Position numbers and translations under genes: made by a program
Shown here: positions 44,328 to 53,622 of the stretch, in pieces
Position numbering within the stretch: position 1 is the first letter of the stretch
Layout: every line of letters begins with the position of its first letter
Source: Alphaproteobacteria bacterium WMHbin7
Lineage (GTDB): Bacteria > Pseudomonadota > Alphaproteobacteria > Rhodospirillales > WMHbin7
Reading direction: 5' to 3'
Length of the DNA: 64,000 bases
NCBI GenBank assembly: GCA_002753155.1
Contig: PDZW01000009.1
Location: forward strand, 1 to 64,000
The notes under the pieces: generated by a model
What the model saw: the letters and a program-made list of their open reading frames with translations, nothing else
Told to the model about the DNA's origin: nothing
Database searches by the model: none

Positions 44328-44782
44328 GGCGCCACCCCCTTCAGAATCGTTTCGGGAAAGGGGATGGATTTGCGGGCCTGGCGGTCCAGATGCACACCGG
44401 TGAGATCGCAGACCGCCGCCACATCGCCCTCCTCGCCCAGGGTCATGACGTGCTCGAAGCGAATAACGCGGCTACGCATCTCGATCAGGCGTGTTCGGAT
44501 TTCCACCACGTCGCCCGGCATCAGTTCGCGCTTATAGGTGATGTTCTGCTGCACGGCGGCCATGCCGCAATGATGCTCGCGAAAATAATCGGGGGTCAGG
44601 CCAAGGCTTGCAAAGAAATTCCAGGTGGCCTCGTCGAACTTGCCGACATACCACATGACATTCATGTGTCCGACATGGTCGCACTGCCAGGGATAGACGC
44701 AGCCCTTGTAGGTGACTTTCGCGGGGGAGGGCTTTTTGGACGTTGCCTTCGGTTTCTTGGCCGTCGTTGCTTTCTTCGCCAT
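44324..44782 (-). CDS. hotdog-fold acyl-CoA thioesterase with Lys/Ala-rich N-terminus
   Basis: 152 residues. The N-terminal 28 are Lys/Ala/Pro-rich (AKKATTAKKPKATSKKPSPA), like the tails of histone H1-like or DNA-binding proteins, before a YbgC-type hotdog domain: VYPWQCDHVGHMNVMWYVGKFDEATWNF carries the catalytic Asp (QCDHVGHMN). The start at 44782 has GGGAG seven bases upstream. Function: acyl-CoA hydrolysis. The basic extension is unusual and of unknown use. ATGA overlap with the PaaI-type gene. Confidence 0.9.
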   Translation of the reverse strand: MAKKATTAKKPKATSKKPSPAKVTYKGCVYPWQCDHVGHMNVMWYVGKFDEATWNFFASLGLTPDYFREHHCGMAAVQQNITYKRELMPGDVVEIRTRLIEMRSRVIRFEHVMTLGEEGDVAAVCDLTGVHLDRQARKSIPFPETILKGVAP

Positions 44783-44862
44783 AAGGTTCTCCCTGATCAA
44801 GGGTCAAAACGCATTAGCGCCACGAATAGGGGCGAGTGGGAGCAAAAGAGTCCTGACCCGCT

Positions 44863-45252
44863 TCACGTCTTCAAGAGTTCACCCAGGCGTTGGCGGGCAT
44901 TGGCCTCCACCTGATCCAGTTCGCCCAACGTCTGCTTGATGTCTTCCTGCTGTTGTTTCAGCAATTGCCGCCGTTCGGCAATTTTGTTCAAGAACAGCTT
45001 CAACTGCCCCTGCTCTCCCGGCTCACGGTCATAAAGATCAATGATCTTGGCGATTTCTTTCAGCGAGAATCCCAGGCGCCGTCCCCTTAGGATCAGCATC
45101 AGGCGCACCCGGTCGCGCTGGGTATAAAGACGGCGCTGGCCTTCGCGCCTTGGCGCGATCAGTCCTTCGTCCTCGTAGAAGCGGATGGCCCTGGTGGTGA
45201 TGGAAAATTCGCGGGCGAGATCGCTGATGGAAAATTGCGCTGTCATGGTCAT
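44863..45252 (-). CDS. liuR: MerR-family regulator, probable LiuR
   Basis: 129 residues. MerR winged helix (FSISDLAREFSITTRAIRFYEDEGLIAPRREGQRRLYTQRDRVRL, about 7-51), then the dimer coiled-coil LYDREPGEQGQLKLFLNKIAERR typical of LiuR. No metal-binding Cys. In other Proteobacteria LiuR controls leucine and isovalerate degradation. The palindrome upstream of liuA fits its site. It lies 19 bases downstream of the iron-enzyme gene, itself behind malic enzyme, so the regulator is transcribed apart from the genes it probably controls. Two ATGs two codons apart are possible starts. Confidence 0.85.
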   Translation of the reverse strand: MTMTAQFSISDLAREFSITTRAIRFYEDEGLIAPRREGQRRLYTQRDRVRLMLILRGRRLGFSLKEIAKIIDLYDREPGEQGQLKLFLNKIAERRQLLKQQQEDIKQTLGELDQVEANARQRLGELLKT

Positions 45253-45271
45253 GGAGAATAGCCGGGCCCGC

Positions 45272-46465
45272 TCAAGCTGTTAAGACGAAAGGCAATGGGT
45301 GGCGCGCATAGCTTAAAGGATCGGCCAGTGATGCGGGGTCGCTGGTCTGGCGGGCCTTTCTCAGGGCCGAAACGATCCGTCCGTCGGAAATCTTATAGCG
45401 CTCTTCCAGGTCAATCTCGCCCAGAAGCGGGCATTCGTCGGCGAAGACGTGCCGATAGAGGTCGCTCATCATGCCATAGCGGGAAGCCATCAGCATGTTG
45501 GTGGCGTTCTTGATGCTAGCAACATCCTCCTTCGTCTGGCAATGAAACGAGGTTGCCAGAACGACGGAAATGGCGTGCAGCACATCGTATTTGACATGGG
45601 CCGTCAGCACCTGAAGATGATGCTGGGTTAGAGGCAAATTGGCCTTCCAGGAAAGGCGGATCATGCCACCCAGCAGCAGGGTGAAGAATTCCGGCACCCC
45701 CCATTCCATGCCCAGCCCCACCGAGGCCAGGGCTTCCAGGGGCGTAAAGGCCGGATCGCCCGCCAGCAGACGCTGGGTCAGCACATTGTCGGCCACACCA
45801 TTCAACAGCGGCACGTCTTGCTGCTCGAAGGGAATGCCGAGTCCTTCGAAAAGCTGGCGATACATCACGATATGGGTGGTCGAGCCGAACAACTGGGCCA
45901 TGCCGGGATAGCCCGAGACCTCGTGGGTGGAAACCCCGTATTCGTCGGCGATCAACTGGGCCAGGACGATTTGCGTCAGCTCTGAAACGCGCTCGCTGGC
46001 CTGGCCGTGACGGCGCTCCTTAAGGCCGTGAAAGCGCCCCAGCGCCAGGGCCACGCATTGGCGCGTGTTTTTGATTTGGTTGAAATAATTGACCGCGAAG
46101 CTGCGCGCCTGGGCCGGGGTGACGCGCCCTTCGAAGAAACGCAGAAAGAAGGGATGACGCCAGACCGGATGGCCCATCACATGCTCGTGCAGATCAAGAA
46201 ACAGGGCTTTCAAATCATTGGGGGCCACCGGCAAAAGGCCCAGGGGGGCCAGTTGGTCCAGAAGGGCCTTAAGGGGATTTCCCGCCGTTTTCAACTGATC
46301 GATCAAGCGCACGAAATCATGAACCTGGCTTTTCTTGAAGGCGGCCAGAACCTCATCGGCCGACATGTCGAGAAGGCCGGAGAGATGATGCATCTCGGGC
46401 GGCAGTTCGGGATGGCCGTCGTGGCCTGGAAGAATGATGTCCGAAAAGGGAAGCGGCAGATTCAT
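45272..46465 (-). CDS. iron-containing redox enzyme, haem-oxygenase-like fold (HDO family)
   Basis: 397 residues, all helical. Putative di-iron ligands: IADEYGVSTHEVSG (about 190-203, Glu and His) and VLTAHVKYDVLHAIS (about 299-313, H-x3-D-x2-H), the spacing of the haem-oxygenase-like di-iron oxidases and oxygenases (UndA, CADD, SznF type). HPVWRHPFFLRFFEGRVTP is the usual beginning of the domain. The N-terminal 90 residues are an extra helical part. Its chemistry is unknown. It overlaps the malic enzyme stop by ATGA, a stable coupling worth note. Confidence 0.8.
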   Translation of the reverse strand: MNLPLPFSDIILPGHDGHPELPPEMHHLSGLLDMSADEVLAAFKKSQVHDFVRLIDQLKTAGNPLKALLDQLAPLGLLPVAPNDLKALFLDLHEHVMGHPVWRHPFFLRFFEGRVTPAQARSFAVNYFNQIKNTRQCVALALGRFHGLKERRHGQASERVSELTQIVLAQLIADEYGVSTHEVSGYPGMAQLFGSTTHIVMYRQLFEGLGIPFEQQDVPLLNGVADNVLTQRLLAGDPAFTPLEALASVGLGMEWGVPEFFTLLLGGMIRLSWKANLPLTQHHLQVLTAHVKYDVLHAISVVLATSFHCQTKEDVASIKNATNMLMASRYGMMSDLYRHVFADECPLLGEIDLEERYKISDGRIVSALRKARQTSDPASLADPLSYARHPLPFVLTA

Positions 46466-48738
46466 GGTGCCTTGTACATCTGGGCATCGACCACTGAAAG
46501 CGCGCTCATATTGACGATGCCGCGCACGGTGACCGAGGGCGTAAGAATATGCGCAGGCCTGGCGGCGCCCATCAACATGGGGCCCACCGATTGTCCCTGG
46601 CCCAGTACCTTCAAGAGATTGAAGGAAATGTTGGCGGCATCCATGGTCGGCATGACCAGCAGATTGGCCTCGCCCTTAAGGCGTGAGTCGGGGAAGATGT
46701 TGCGCCGGATTTCCTCGGAGATGGCGGCGTCGCCGTGCATTTCGCCGTCCACCTCCAGATGGGGGGCGCGTTCCATGATCAGGGCCAGGGCTTCGCGCAT
46801 CCGAACTGCCGAGGCGGAATCCCGGGCGCCGAAATTGGAATGCGACAGCAGGGCGATCTTGGGCTCGATGCCAAAGCGCTTCACTTCCTCGGCGGCCAGC
46901 AGGGTGGTTTCGCAAATCTGCAGCGCCGTTGGTTCCGGCGTGACATAGGTGTCGCACAGGAAATAGGTGCCCTTGGGCAGGATCAGCAGATTCATCGCGG
47001 CGGCTGTCTTCACCCCCTTCTTCAGGCCGATGACATCCATGATATGGCCGAAATGGCGGGTGAAGCGGCCCGATGTGCCGCAGATCATGGCCTCGACCTC
47101 GCCTCTCAGCAGCATCAAGGTGGCGATCACGGTGGTTCTGGTGCGCACGATGGTGCGGGCATAGTCGGGCGAGATGCCCTTGCGCGACATCAGACTGTGA
47201 TACTGCTTCCAGTAGTCTTGATATCTGGAATCGCTCTGGGGGTCGCAGACCTCGACATTGCCATCCAGCTTCAAGCGCAGATCCAGCTCGACGATGCGCC
47301 TTTCCAGAACCTCGCGCCGTCCGATCAGAACGGGCCTAGCCAAACCTTCATCGACTACCGTCTGCACGGCCAGCAGCACGCGCCGGTCCTCGCCCTCGGC
47401 ATAGGCGACGCGCCTGGGATCGCGCCTGGCGCGCTCGAACACCGGCTTCATGACGAGGCCTGAGCGGAAGACAAATTGCATCAGCCGGTCGCGATAGGCC
47501 TGGAAATCGGTAATCGGGCGGGTGGCAACACCGCTGTCCATCGCGGCCTTGGCGACGGCGGGGGCCACTACCAGAATCAGACGCGGATCGAAGGGCTTTG
47601 GAATCAGATAGTCCGGGCCGAAATGCTGGGCTTCGCCGCCATAGGCCTTGACCACGGAATCGTCGGGCTCGGCCATGGCCAGATCGGCCAGCGCCTTCAC
47701 GGCGGCCTGTTTCATCTCTTCATTGATGGTGGTGGCCCCCACGTCCAGCGCCCCCCGGAAGAGATAGGGAAAGCACAGAACATTGTTCACCTGGTTGGGA
47801 TAGTCCGAGCGGCCGGTGGCGATGATGGCGTCGGGCCTGACCGCCTTGACTTCCTCGGGCATGATTTCGGGGGTGGGATTGGCCAGGGCGAAGACCATCG
47901 GGCGCAGGGCCATGCGGGCCACCATCTCGGGTTTCAGCACACGGGGTGCTGAAAGCCCCAGAAAGATGTCGGCACCCACGATGGCCTCGGCCAGGCTGCG
48001 CGCCTCGGTCTTTCTGGCATAGCGCGCCTTGTAGGGGTCCATCAGCTTGGTGCGGCCTTCATAGACCACGCCCTCGATGTCCGACACCGTGATGTTCTCG
48101 CGCTTCATGCCCAGATTGACCAGCACATCAAGGCAGGACAGGGCGGCTGCTCCGGCACCCGAGCAGACCAGCTTGACGCTCCCGATCTCCTTGCCCACCA
48201 CGCGCAGCGCGTTCAGGATGGCGGCGCCCACGATGATGGCGGTGCCGTGCTGGTCGTCATGGAAGACGGGAATCTTCATACGGCTTCGCAGCTTCTTTTC
48301 CACCTCGAAGCATTCCGGCGCCTTGATGTCTTCCAGATTGATGCCGCCGAAGGTGGGTTCCAGGCTGGCCACGATCTCGACCAGCCGGTCGGGATCGTTT
48401 TCGGCGATCTCGATATCGAAGACATCGATGCCCGCGAATTTCTTGAAAAGGACGCCCTTGCCCTCCATCACCGGCTTGGCGGCCAAAGGCCCGATATTGC
48501 CCAGGCCTAGGACGGCGGTGCCGTTGGTGACCACGCCGACCAGATTGGCCCTGGCGGTGACGCTGGCGGCCTCGGCGGGGTTTTCGACGATCAGGTCGCA
48601 GGCGGCGGCCACGCCCGGCGAATAGGCCAGGGCCAGGTCGCGCTGATTGGCCAGCGGCTTGGTGGGGACGACACTGATCTTGCCGGGCTGAGGCAGGCGG
48701 TGATATTCGAGCGCAGCTTCGCGCAAATCATTGGACAT
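46462..48738 (-). CDS. maeB: NADP-dependent malic enzyme with C-terminal phosphotransacetylase-like domain
   Basis: 758 residues. Malic enzyme part (1-about 420) with [35 protein letters not shown] and the dinucleotide fold [12 protein letters not shown]; phosphotransacetylase-like part (about 430-758) with [20 protein letters not shown] and ending in the PTA-type [12 protein letters not shown]. It decarboxylates malate to pyruvate with NADP+; the PTA domain is regulatory. The start at 48738 gives the family's normal N-terminus ([20 protein letters not shown]); longer reads are unsupported. Confidence 0.96.
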   Translation of the reverse strand: MSNDLREAALEYHRLPQPGKISVVPTKPLANQRDLALAYSPGVAAACDLIVENPAEAASVTARANLVGVVTNGTAVLGLGNIGPLAAKPVMEGKGVLFKKFAGIDVFDIEIAENDPDRLVEIVASLEPTFGGINLEDIKAPECFEVEKKLRSRMKIPVFHDDQHGTAIIVGAAILNALRVVGKEIGSVKLVCSGAGAAALSCLDVLVNLGMKRENITVSDIEGVVYEGRTKLMDPYKARYARKTEARSLAEAIVGADIFLGLSAPRVLKPEMVARMALRPMVFALANPTPEIMPEEVKAVRPDAIIATGRSDYPNQVNNVLCFPYLFRGALDVGATTINEEMKQAAVKALADLAMAEPDDSVVKAYGGEAQHFGPDYLIPKPFDPRLILVVAPAVAKAAMDSGVATRPITDFQAYRDRLMQFVFRSGLVMKPVFERARRDPRRVAYAEGEDRRVLLAVQTVVDEGLARPVLIGRREVLERRIVELDLRLKLDGNVEVCDPQSDSRYQDYWKQYHSLMSRKGISPDYARTIVRTRTTVIATLMLLRGEVEAMICGTSGRFTRHFGHIMDVIGLKKGVKTAAAMNLLILPKGTYFLCDTYVTPEPTALQICETTLLAAEEVKRFGIEPKIALLSHSNFGARDSASAVRMREALALIMERAPHLEVDGEMHGDAAISEEIRRNIFPDSRLKGEANLLVMPTMDAANISFNLLKVLGQGQSVGPMLMGAARPAHILTPSVTVRGIVNMSALSVVDAQMYKAP

Positions 48739-48807
48739 GGTGCGGGCCTGTCCTGAAAGAGTTCGTTGGCCCGCCCTCATTTGACCGATGGGGCGGGTTC
48801 CAACAAA

Positions 48808-48894
48808 TGGTGCGGTCGAGAAGACTCGAACTTCCACGGGGTTTCCCCCACAGCGACCTCAACGCTGCGCGTCTACCAGTTCCGCCACGACCGC
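48808..48894 (-). tRNA. tRNA-Leu (anticodon GAG)
   Basis: Read on the minus strand: the acceptor stem GCGGTCG pairs with CGACCGC, the D-arm region is GGCGGAACTGGTAGACGC (class II), the anticodon stem CAGCG/CGCTG encloses TTGAGGT, giving anticodon GAG, a long variable arm GTGGGGGAAACCCCGT follows, and the T-arm GTTCGAGTC is present. CCA is encoded. GAG reads the CUC and CUU codons. It lies between malic enzyme and lipB. Confidence 0.97.
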
Positions 48895-48976
48895 CGATCT
48901 GGTGAACTGAAGGGCTTGCCTTCAGAGACCGGAGGACTTAGCAAATCATGAGCCGACTAGCAAGGAAGTTCGAGCC

Positions 48977-49612
48977 ATGACCTACCCTTTTCCGGAATGG
49001 AGCGTCAGTCCGGGCCTGACCGCCTATCTTGAGGCCGTGGCCGCCATGGAAGCCCGGGTGGCCGCCATTCGGGCCAAAGAGGCCCCTGAATGGGTCTGGC
49101 TGCTCGAACACCCGCCCCTCTACACGGCTGGAACCAGTGCTAAAGCGTCGGATTTGCTCGATCCCGACCGCTTTCCGGTCTATCCGGCCGGGCGGGGTGG
49201 GCAATACACCTATCACGGGCCTGGGCAGCGCGTGGCCTATGTCATGCTGGATTTGAAGGCCCGGGGCGGAGATATCCGCCGTTACGTGCATGATCTTGAG
49301 GAATGGCTGATCCGCTCACTCAGCCATTTTGCCATCCGGGCGGAACGACGCCCGGGCCGGGTGGGCCTTTGGGTCGAGACCGGCCAGGGACAGGAGGCCA
49401 AGATCGCAGCCCTGGGGGTGCGGGTGCGCCAGGGGGTGACCTATCACGGGGTGGCGGTCAATCTGGATCCCGACCTCTCCCACTTCGCTGGGATCGTGCC
49501 TTGCGGCATCCAAGGCCACGGCGTCACCAGTCTGTTGGCGCTGGGGCACACTGCCAGCCTCGAGGATTTGGACCTGGCCTTGAAAAGCGAATGGGGCAGT
49601 GTGTTCGGCTAA
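48977..49612 (+). CDS. lipB: octanoyl-[acyl carrier protein]-protein N-octanoyltransferase
   Basis: 211 residues. LipB moves octanoyl groups from ACP to lipoyl domains. Seen: the substrate loop [23 protein letters not shown] (about 71-93), [33 protein letters not shown] (catalytic Lys) and [15 protein letters not shown] (catalytic Cys). Full length. It needs lipoate-dependent dehydrogenases, such as branched-chain keto-acid dehydrogenase, that feed the liu pathway. Converges with the next gene, overlapping by 4 bases. Confidence 0.96.
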   Translation: MTYPFPEWSVSPGLTAYLEAVAAMEARVAAIRAKEAPEWVWLLEHPPLYTAGTSAKASDLLDPDRFPVYPAGRGGQYTYHGPGQRVAYVMLDLKARGGDIRRYVHDLEEWLIRSLSHFAIRAERRPGRVGLWVETGQGQEAKIAALGVRVRQGVTYHGVAVNLDPDLSHFAGIVPCGIQGHGVTSLLALGHTASLEDLDLALKSEWGSVFG

Positions 49613-49884
49613 ATTTCCTTGATGCCGCCGGGAACCAATTCGACATTGATCCAGGGCAGCGCCTCATCGCCCATGGCGTCCAGTTGATGCGCCAAGTCGG
49701 CCTTGCCGACGAAGACGGGCCGAAGGCCGGTTCCCATCAGGACCAGCGTGTGTTTGGGAAAGTGCGCCCTGTATTTCAAGATGGTGGCCTTGGCCCGCTC
49801 GATGTCGTCGGCGACTTCCGCCTTGACCGGCAGAACGGCCGTCTGGGTGCCCATAAGATCAAGCAACGCAACTCGCGTCTTCAT
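49609..49884 (-). CDS. uncharacterised small protein behind the RNA methyltransferase gene
   Basis: 91 residues, mixed alpha/beta, cytosolic: [20 protein letters not shown], a helix ([17 protein letters not shown]) and [19 protein letters not shown]. No Cys and no membrane segment. I recognise no domain. It is 10 bases downstream of the uracil methyltransferase gene on the same strand. A real gene from its context and composition; role unknown. Confidence 0.7.
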   Translation of the reverse strand: MKTRVALLDLMGTQTAVLPVKAEVADDIERAKATILKYRAHFPKHTLVLMGTGLRPVFVGKADLAHQLDAMGDEALPWINVELVPGGIKEI

Positions 49885-49894
49885 GCGTCTGTCC

Positions 49895-51232
49895 TCAGGA
49901 GTTTGTTATCGTTCGATGAAGCTGTGCCGTCATTTCCAGGTGCGGCGCCCATAAGAATTGGTCTATCGGAACCACCGAGTCAAGATGCCAACGATTTTCC
50001 AGCAGGATTGAAAGATCGCGGGCCAAGGTTGCGGGATTGCAAGAGACCAGGACGACCCTCTGAATATTTTGCGTTATTGCCAACTCGATCATTTGTTCCC
50101 TAGCACCCGTGCGGGGCGGATCGATTACAACGCCAGAGAATTTATCGAGTTCTCTGGTGGCCAGGGGCCTTGAAGCCAAGTCGCGACATTCCACGCAGAG
50201 GCGCGAGAGCGAAAATTTTTCGCCCAAGCGCTTCAGAGTCGCTGCCGCTTGGGCATTGCCCTCGACGGCATGGACCCGATGAGTCGCAGCCAGGGGCAGG
50301 GTGAAGCTGCCAATGCCGCTATACAAATCGAGCAGGGGGCCTTCGATTCCGGCAAGCCCCGAAGCGACCTGGGCGGTAATGGCGGCCTCGCCCTCCTTGC
50401 TGGGCTGAAGGAAGGCACCGGGGGGGGGAAGGACAGGGAAGCCCCCCAGGACGACCTGGGGAGGATGCGCCTCGGCCACCGTCTCGGCGTCTGTCTCGCC
50501 TTGAGACTGCCAGGAAAAGCGGGCGAAACCCGGCTGATGGACCAGTTGGGCCAGACATTCGCGCTTGAAGAGGTCAAGGGGCGCGTCCGTCATGATCAGC
50601 ACATCCAGCCCGGATTCGGTCGACAAGACCGCCAGATCGCCGTGAACGGGGTCGGGAAACAAGGTGGCGAGGCTTTGGCGCAGCAGGGGCAGGGCTGCGA
50701 CCAGGGCGGGGACCAGCAGGGGGCATTCCTGAAGATCGACGATCTGATGAGTCGCCCGGGCATGAAAGCCCAGAAGCATCCCCTCGCGGGTTTTCTTGAA
50801 GGCGAAGCTGGCGCGCCGCCTTGTGCCCTGGGGCACGCGCATCAGGGGGGCGATCAGGCTTTCGGCAACGCCTACGCGGCCCAGGGCCTGGACGGCGATG
50901 CCGCGCTTCCAGGCGACGTAGCGCGAGTCCATCACATGCTGAACCGAGCAGCCACCGCAGATGCCGAAATGTTTGCAGGCGGGCTTGGCGCGGTCGGGGG
51001 CTTGAACCAGCCATTCGATGACGCTGGCGGTGAATCCGTCGCCGCGCTTGCCTTCGATGCGAGCCAGCACCTTCTCACCGGGAAGGGTTAGGGGGATGAA
51101 AACCGGTGTGCCGTTGAAGCTGCCGATGCCATCGCCCCTGGCGCCCAGCCGCTCGATTTCGATCTCGGCTGTGCGCGCCTCGAACGGGCGGTTGACCGGG
51201 CGGGCAACGACATAGCGGGGACGGCGCGCCAA
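49895..51232 (-). CDS. RNA m5U methyltransferase (RlmD/RumA family)
   Basis: 445 residues. N-terminal TRAM domain (about 17-70); a 4Fe-4S cluster motif CKHFGICGGCSVQH with a later Cys (LQECPLL); a SAM-binding domain with LLDLYSGIGSFTLPLA (about 300-315) and the m5U motif VVIDPPRTGAREQ plus catalytic VSCNPATLARD (about 395-405). It methylates uridine to m5U in 23S rRNA or tRNA. It sits four bases after the Mla lipoprotein gene on the same strand, unusual company for an RNA enzyme. Confidence 0.93.
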   Translation of the reverse strand: MARRPRYVVARPVNRPFEARTAEIEIERLGARGDGIGSFNGTPVFIPLTLPGEKVLARIEGKRGDGFTASVIEWLVQAPDRAKPACKHFGICGGCSVQHVMDSRYVAWKRGIAVQALGRVGVAESLIAPLMRVPQGTRRRASFAFKKTREGMLLGFHARATHQIVDLQECPLLVPALVAALPLLRQSLATLFPDPVHGDLAVLSTESGLDVLIMTDAPLDLFKRECLAQLVHQPGFARFSWQSQGETDAETVAEAHPPQVVLGGFPVLPPPGAFLQPSKEGEAAITAQVASGLAGIEGPLLDLYSGIGSFTLPLAATHRVHAVEGNAQAAATLKRLGEKFSLSRLCVECRDLASRPLATRELDKFSGVVIDPPRTGAREQMIELAITQNIQRVVLVSCNPATLARDLSILLENRWHLDSVVPIDQFLWAPHLEMTAQLHRTITNS

Positions 51233-51236
51233 GGGA

Positions 51237-51830
51237 TTAGGGGGCCTTCAGATCAGCCGCGATGCGCAGACTTATCCGGTTGAAGGCCTTTTGCAGGGCG
51301 TCCACGGCTTGGGCCGGGCTTTCGCCCTGGGCCTCTTCCTCCTCGCGGTAGCTGGCGTGGTGAACAAGCCCGTAATCCTTGGCGCTGAGCAGTGTTGCCT
51401 CGATCTCGATCAGCACCTTGGGCCGGCTGCCTCCCAGCACCTGCTCGAAATGCTTCAAGCGGCCCTTCAGAATCCAATCGCCCTCGACGCGCAAGTCGCC
51501 GGTGACGACTTTGCTGGCGGCCTTGGAGGTGCCAAGCGCTTCGGCCAGATGCTGGGCCAGCATGCGCCCCGGCGCCTCGATCCAGTAATGATAGCGATAG
51601 GTCTCCAGATTCTTTTCCTGGCCCTGGCGGGTGTGAACCATCGGGCGCTCGCCGGTGACACCATCGGCTCCAAGCCGCTCGACGATCAGAAGGCCGGTAA
51701 GGGGCTTGGCGGCGGGGGCGAGAACGGGGGCTGACAGTCGATAGAAATGCTCAGCAGGCGGGGGTGCTCCGCCGCAGGAAACCAGAACTACCGCCAGCAG
51801 GATCAGGGCGAGGGGCCGAAGAACTATCAT
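51237..51830 (-). CDS. ABC-type lipid transport auxiliary lipoprotein (PqiC-like)
   Basis: 197 residues. Signal with lipobox LVSC (residues 16-19) makes an outer-membrane or periplasmic lipoprotein. The mature fold with EHFYRLSAPVLAPA and GEARP-like strands matches PqiC/MlaA-type auxiliary proteins of Mce systems (ABC-type auxiliary component, DUF330-like). It is overlapped by the MCE-domain gene upstream (ATGA). Function: outer-membrane end of the phospholipid bridge. Confidence 0.85.
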   Translation of the reverse strand: MIVLRPLALILLAVVLVSCGGAPPPAEHFYRLSAPVLAPAAKPLTGLLIVERLGADGVTGERPMVHTRQGQEKNLETYRYHYWIEAPGRMLAQHLAEALGTSKAASKVVTGDLRVEGDWILKGRLKHFEQVLGGSRPKVLIEIEATLLSAKDYGLVHHASYREEEEAQGESPAQAVDALQKAFNRISLRIAADLKAP

Positions 51831-52780
51831 CGTGGGGCCTCGTCGGGTGCCGCTGAACCGCCCAGAATCAGGCCGGGATTGTCGCGGATGCGCCGCGAGA
51901 ATTCCGCCATGTTGCGGCTGGTGCTTTCCATGTTGGTGGTAATCGAATCGATGCTGGACGAGACGACCTTCAAAGTGTGGTTGAGGTCGTTCAAGCCCTT
52001 GGCGACGTCGGGGCGCGCCTGAACGGCAGTGGCGTTCAATTCGCTCATCAACTGATCGACCTGGGCCTTGGTGGATTTCAATTCGCCCATCAGGCGCACG
52101 ACATTGTCGAGCTCGCCGATATTCTTGTCGGATAGCACCTGCTCGCCCGCCTTGTTCAGGCGTCCGGTCAGCGATTCCGTGTGATTGATGATGGCCGGAC
52201 CCTTTTTGGCCAGATCAGAGGACAGGCTTTGCATGTTGGACAAAAGCTCGGGCGCGGTTTTCTCCAGGGTCGAGCCCAGCGTATCGACATAATGCAGCAG
52301 GCTGGCCAACAGGGGCTTGATGCCGGTCTCGGCCAGATCGCCCATGTCGCCCGCCAAGGACGCCATGGCGGCCATGACGTTCGAGCCGCCCGTGCCCGGC
52401 AGCAGGGCGCCCGGCTTGGCCATGGCCTCGCCCTTGCCAGCCTTAAGATCGATCGAGACGGCGGCCAAAAGGCCCGACGAGGCCACGGTGGCGACAGTGC
52501 CTTCGGGGATCTCCCAGCCTTCACGCACCGCCAGTGCTACCTTGAAGCGGGGTTGCTCCTTCTGGCCGAAGGGTTTTACCCACTCGACCTGGCCTACCGG
52601 ATAGCCCTCGAAGGAAACGATGGTGCCGTATTTGATGCCGGCCACATTGTCGTAGGCGGTGTAGTAGGTGTCGGTGGCACCGGTGCGTCCGGTCAGCAGG
52701 GCCAGGGCCAGAACCAGGCCCGCCACGCCCACCAGCACGAAGGCGCCCACTGCCACATAGTTCGTATCGAGAGTGCGCAT
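51827..52780 (-). CDS. mlaD: MlaD-like MCE-domain lipid transport protein
   Basis: 317 residues. One N-terminal transmembrane helix (about 9-30), then an MCE domain (about 38-120: YTAYDNVAGIKYGTIVSFEGYPVGQVEWV), then a long coiled helical tail (about 145-300) and a disordered end. MCE proteins form a periplasmic hexamer that passes phospholipid. The length (MlaD of E. coli is 183) is closer to longer Mla-like proteins with a helical C-terminus that could span the periplasm. Part of the mla operon. Confidence 0.92.
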   Translation of the reverse strand: MRTLDTNYVAVGAFVLVGVAGLVLALALLTGRTGATDTYYTAYDNVAGIKYGTIVSFEGYPVGQVEWVKPFGQKEQPRFKVALAVREGWEIPEGTVATVASSGLLAAVSIDLKAGKGEAMAKPGALLPGTGGSNVMAAMASLAGDMGDLAETGIKPLLASLLHYVDTLGSTLEKTAPELLSNMQSLSSDLAKKGPAIINHTESLTGRLNKAGEQVLSDKNIGELDNVVRLMGELKSTKAQVDQLMSELNATAVQARPDVAKGLNDLNHTLKVVSSSIDSITTNMESTSRNMAEFSRRIRDNPGLILGGSAAPDEAPR

Positions 52781-52800
52781 GGTTTCTTGAAGTCCCCTCT

Positions 52801-53622
52801 TCAGATTCCGATGGTCAGGCGGCGCATATAGTCGTCGGGGTCGAGTGTCGCCTCCTCGAGCCTCCGGTTCAACAGATTCTGAATGCGTTCATTGGAACTG
52901 TTGCGAACGGCTTCGACGGTATCGACCATCAGAATGTCGCCCCGGTCGAGCACGCAGATGCGATCCGCGATGCGAAAGGCGCTCTCCAATTCGTGGGTGA
53001 CGACCACGATGCTCATGCCCATGGCGTCGCGCAAGGATATGATCAACTCGTCGATGGCCGCCGACACCACGGGGTCAAGACCGGCCGAGGGCTCGTCGCA
53101 GAAGAGCAGCCGGGGGTCCATGACGATGGCCCGGGCCAGAGCGGCCCGTTTGATCATGCCGCCCGACAGTTCCGAGGGCTTCAAATTCTCGAAGCCCGAC
53201 AGCTTCACCACTTCCATCTTGAGCCGGGCCATGATCGACATTGTGCTCTCGTCAAGCTCGGTATGCTCCTTCAAGGGCAGCATGATATTGTCGCCCACCG
53301 TCATCGAGCTGAACAGGGCGCCGCCCTGGAAGGCAACCCCCATGCGGGTGCGCAGCCGGGTCTTCTCGACCTCGGAGATGGCGTTGATGTCCTGGCCCAG
53401 AATGCGCACCGTGCCCGACGAGGGCTTCAAAAGGCCCAGCAGATGGTTGAGCAGCGTACTCTTGCCAGAGCCCGAGCCGCCCATGATGACCATGATCTCG
53501 TTTTCCAGAATGTCGAGCGAGATGCCCTTCAGGATCATGCGGTCGCCGTAATGGGTGACCAGATCCTTGATCTCGACCACCTTGGTGCGATTTTCCGGGG
53601 GGGGCAGGGCGTTCATCGTCAT
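52801..53622 (-). CDS. mlaF: MlaF-like ABC transporter ATP-binding protein
   Basis: 273 residues. Walker A GGSGSGKST, signature ELSGGMIKRAALARAI, Walker B LLFCDEPSAGLDP and switch His in VVVTHELES. The N-terminal VEIKDLVTHYGDRMILKGIS is typical. It drives lipid movement through the permease MlaE. Its start (53622) overlaps the permease stop by ATGA. An ATG two codons later is also possible. Confidence 0.95.
   Translation of the reverse strand: MTMNALPPPENRTKVVEIKDLVTHYGDRMILKGISLDILENEIMVIMGGSGSGKSTLLNHLLGLLKPSSGTVRILGQDINAISEVEKTRLRTRMGVAFQGGALFSSMTVGDNIMLPLKEHTELDESTMSIMARLKMEVVKLSGFENLKPSELSGGMIKRAALARAIVMDPRLLFCDEPSAGLDPVVSAAIDELIISLRDAMGMSIVVVTHELESAFRIADRICVLDRGDILMVDTVEAVRNSSNERIQNLLNRRLEEATLDPDDYMRRLTIGI

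Noticed and set aside
48766-48951. Short rightward reading frame over the tRNA-Leu region
   Set aside because: It is the antisense of tRNA-Leu(GAG) plus flanks, a known source of false proteins.
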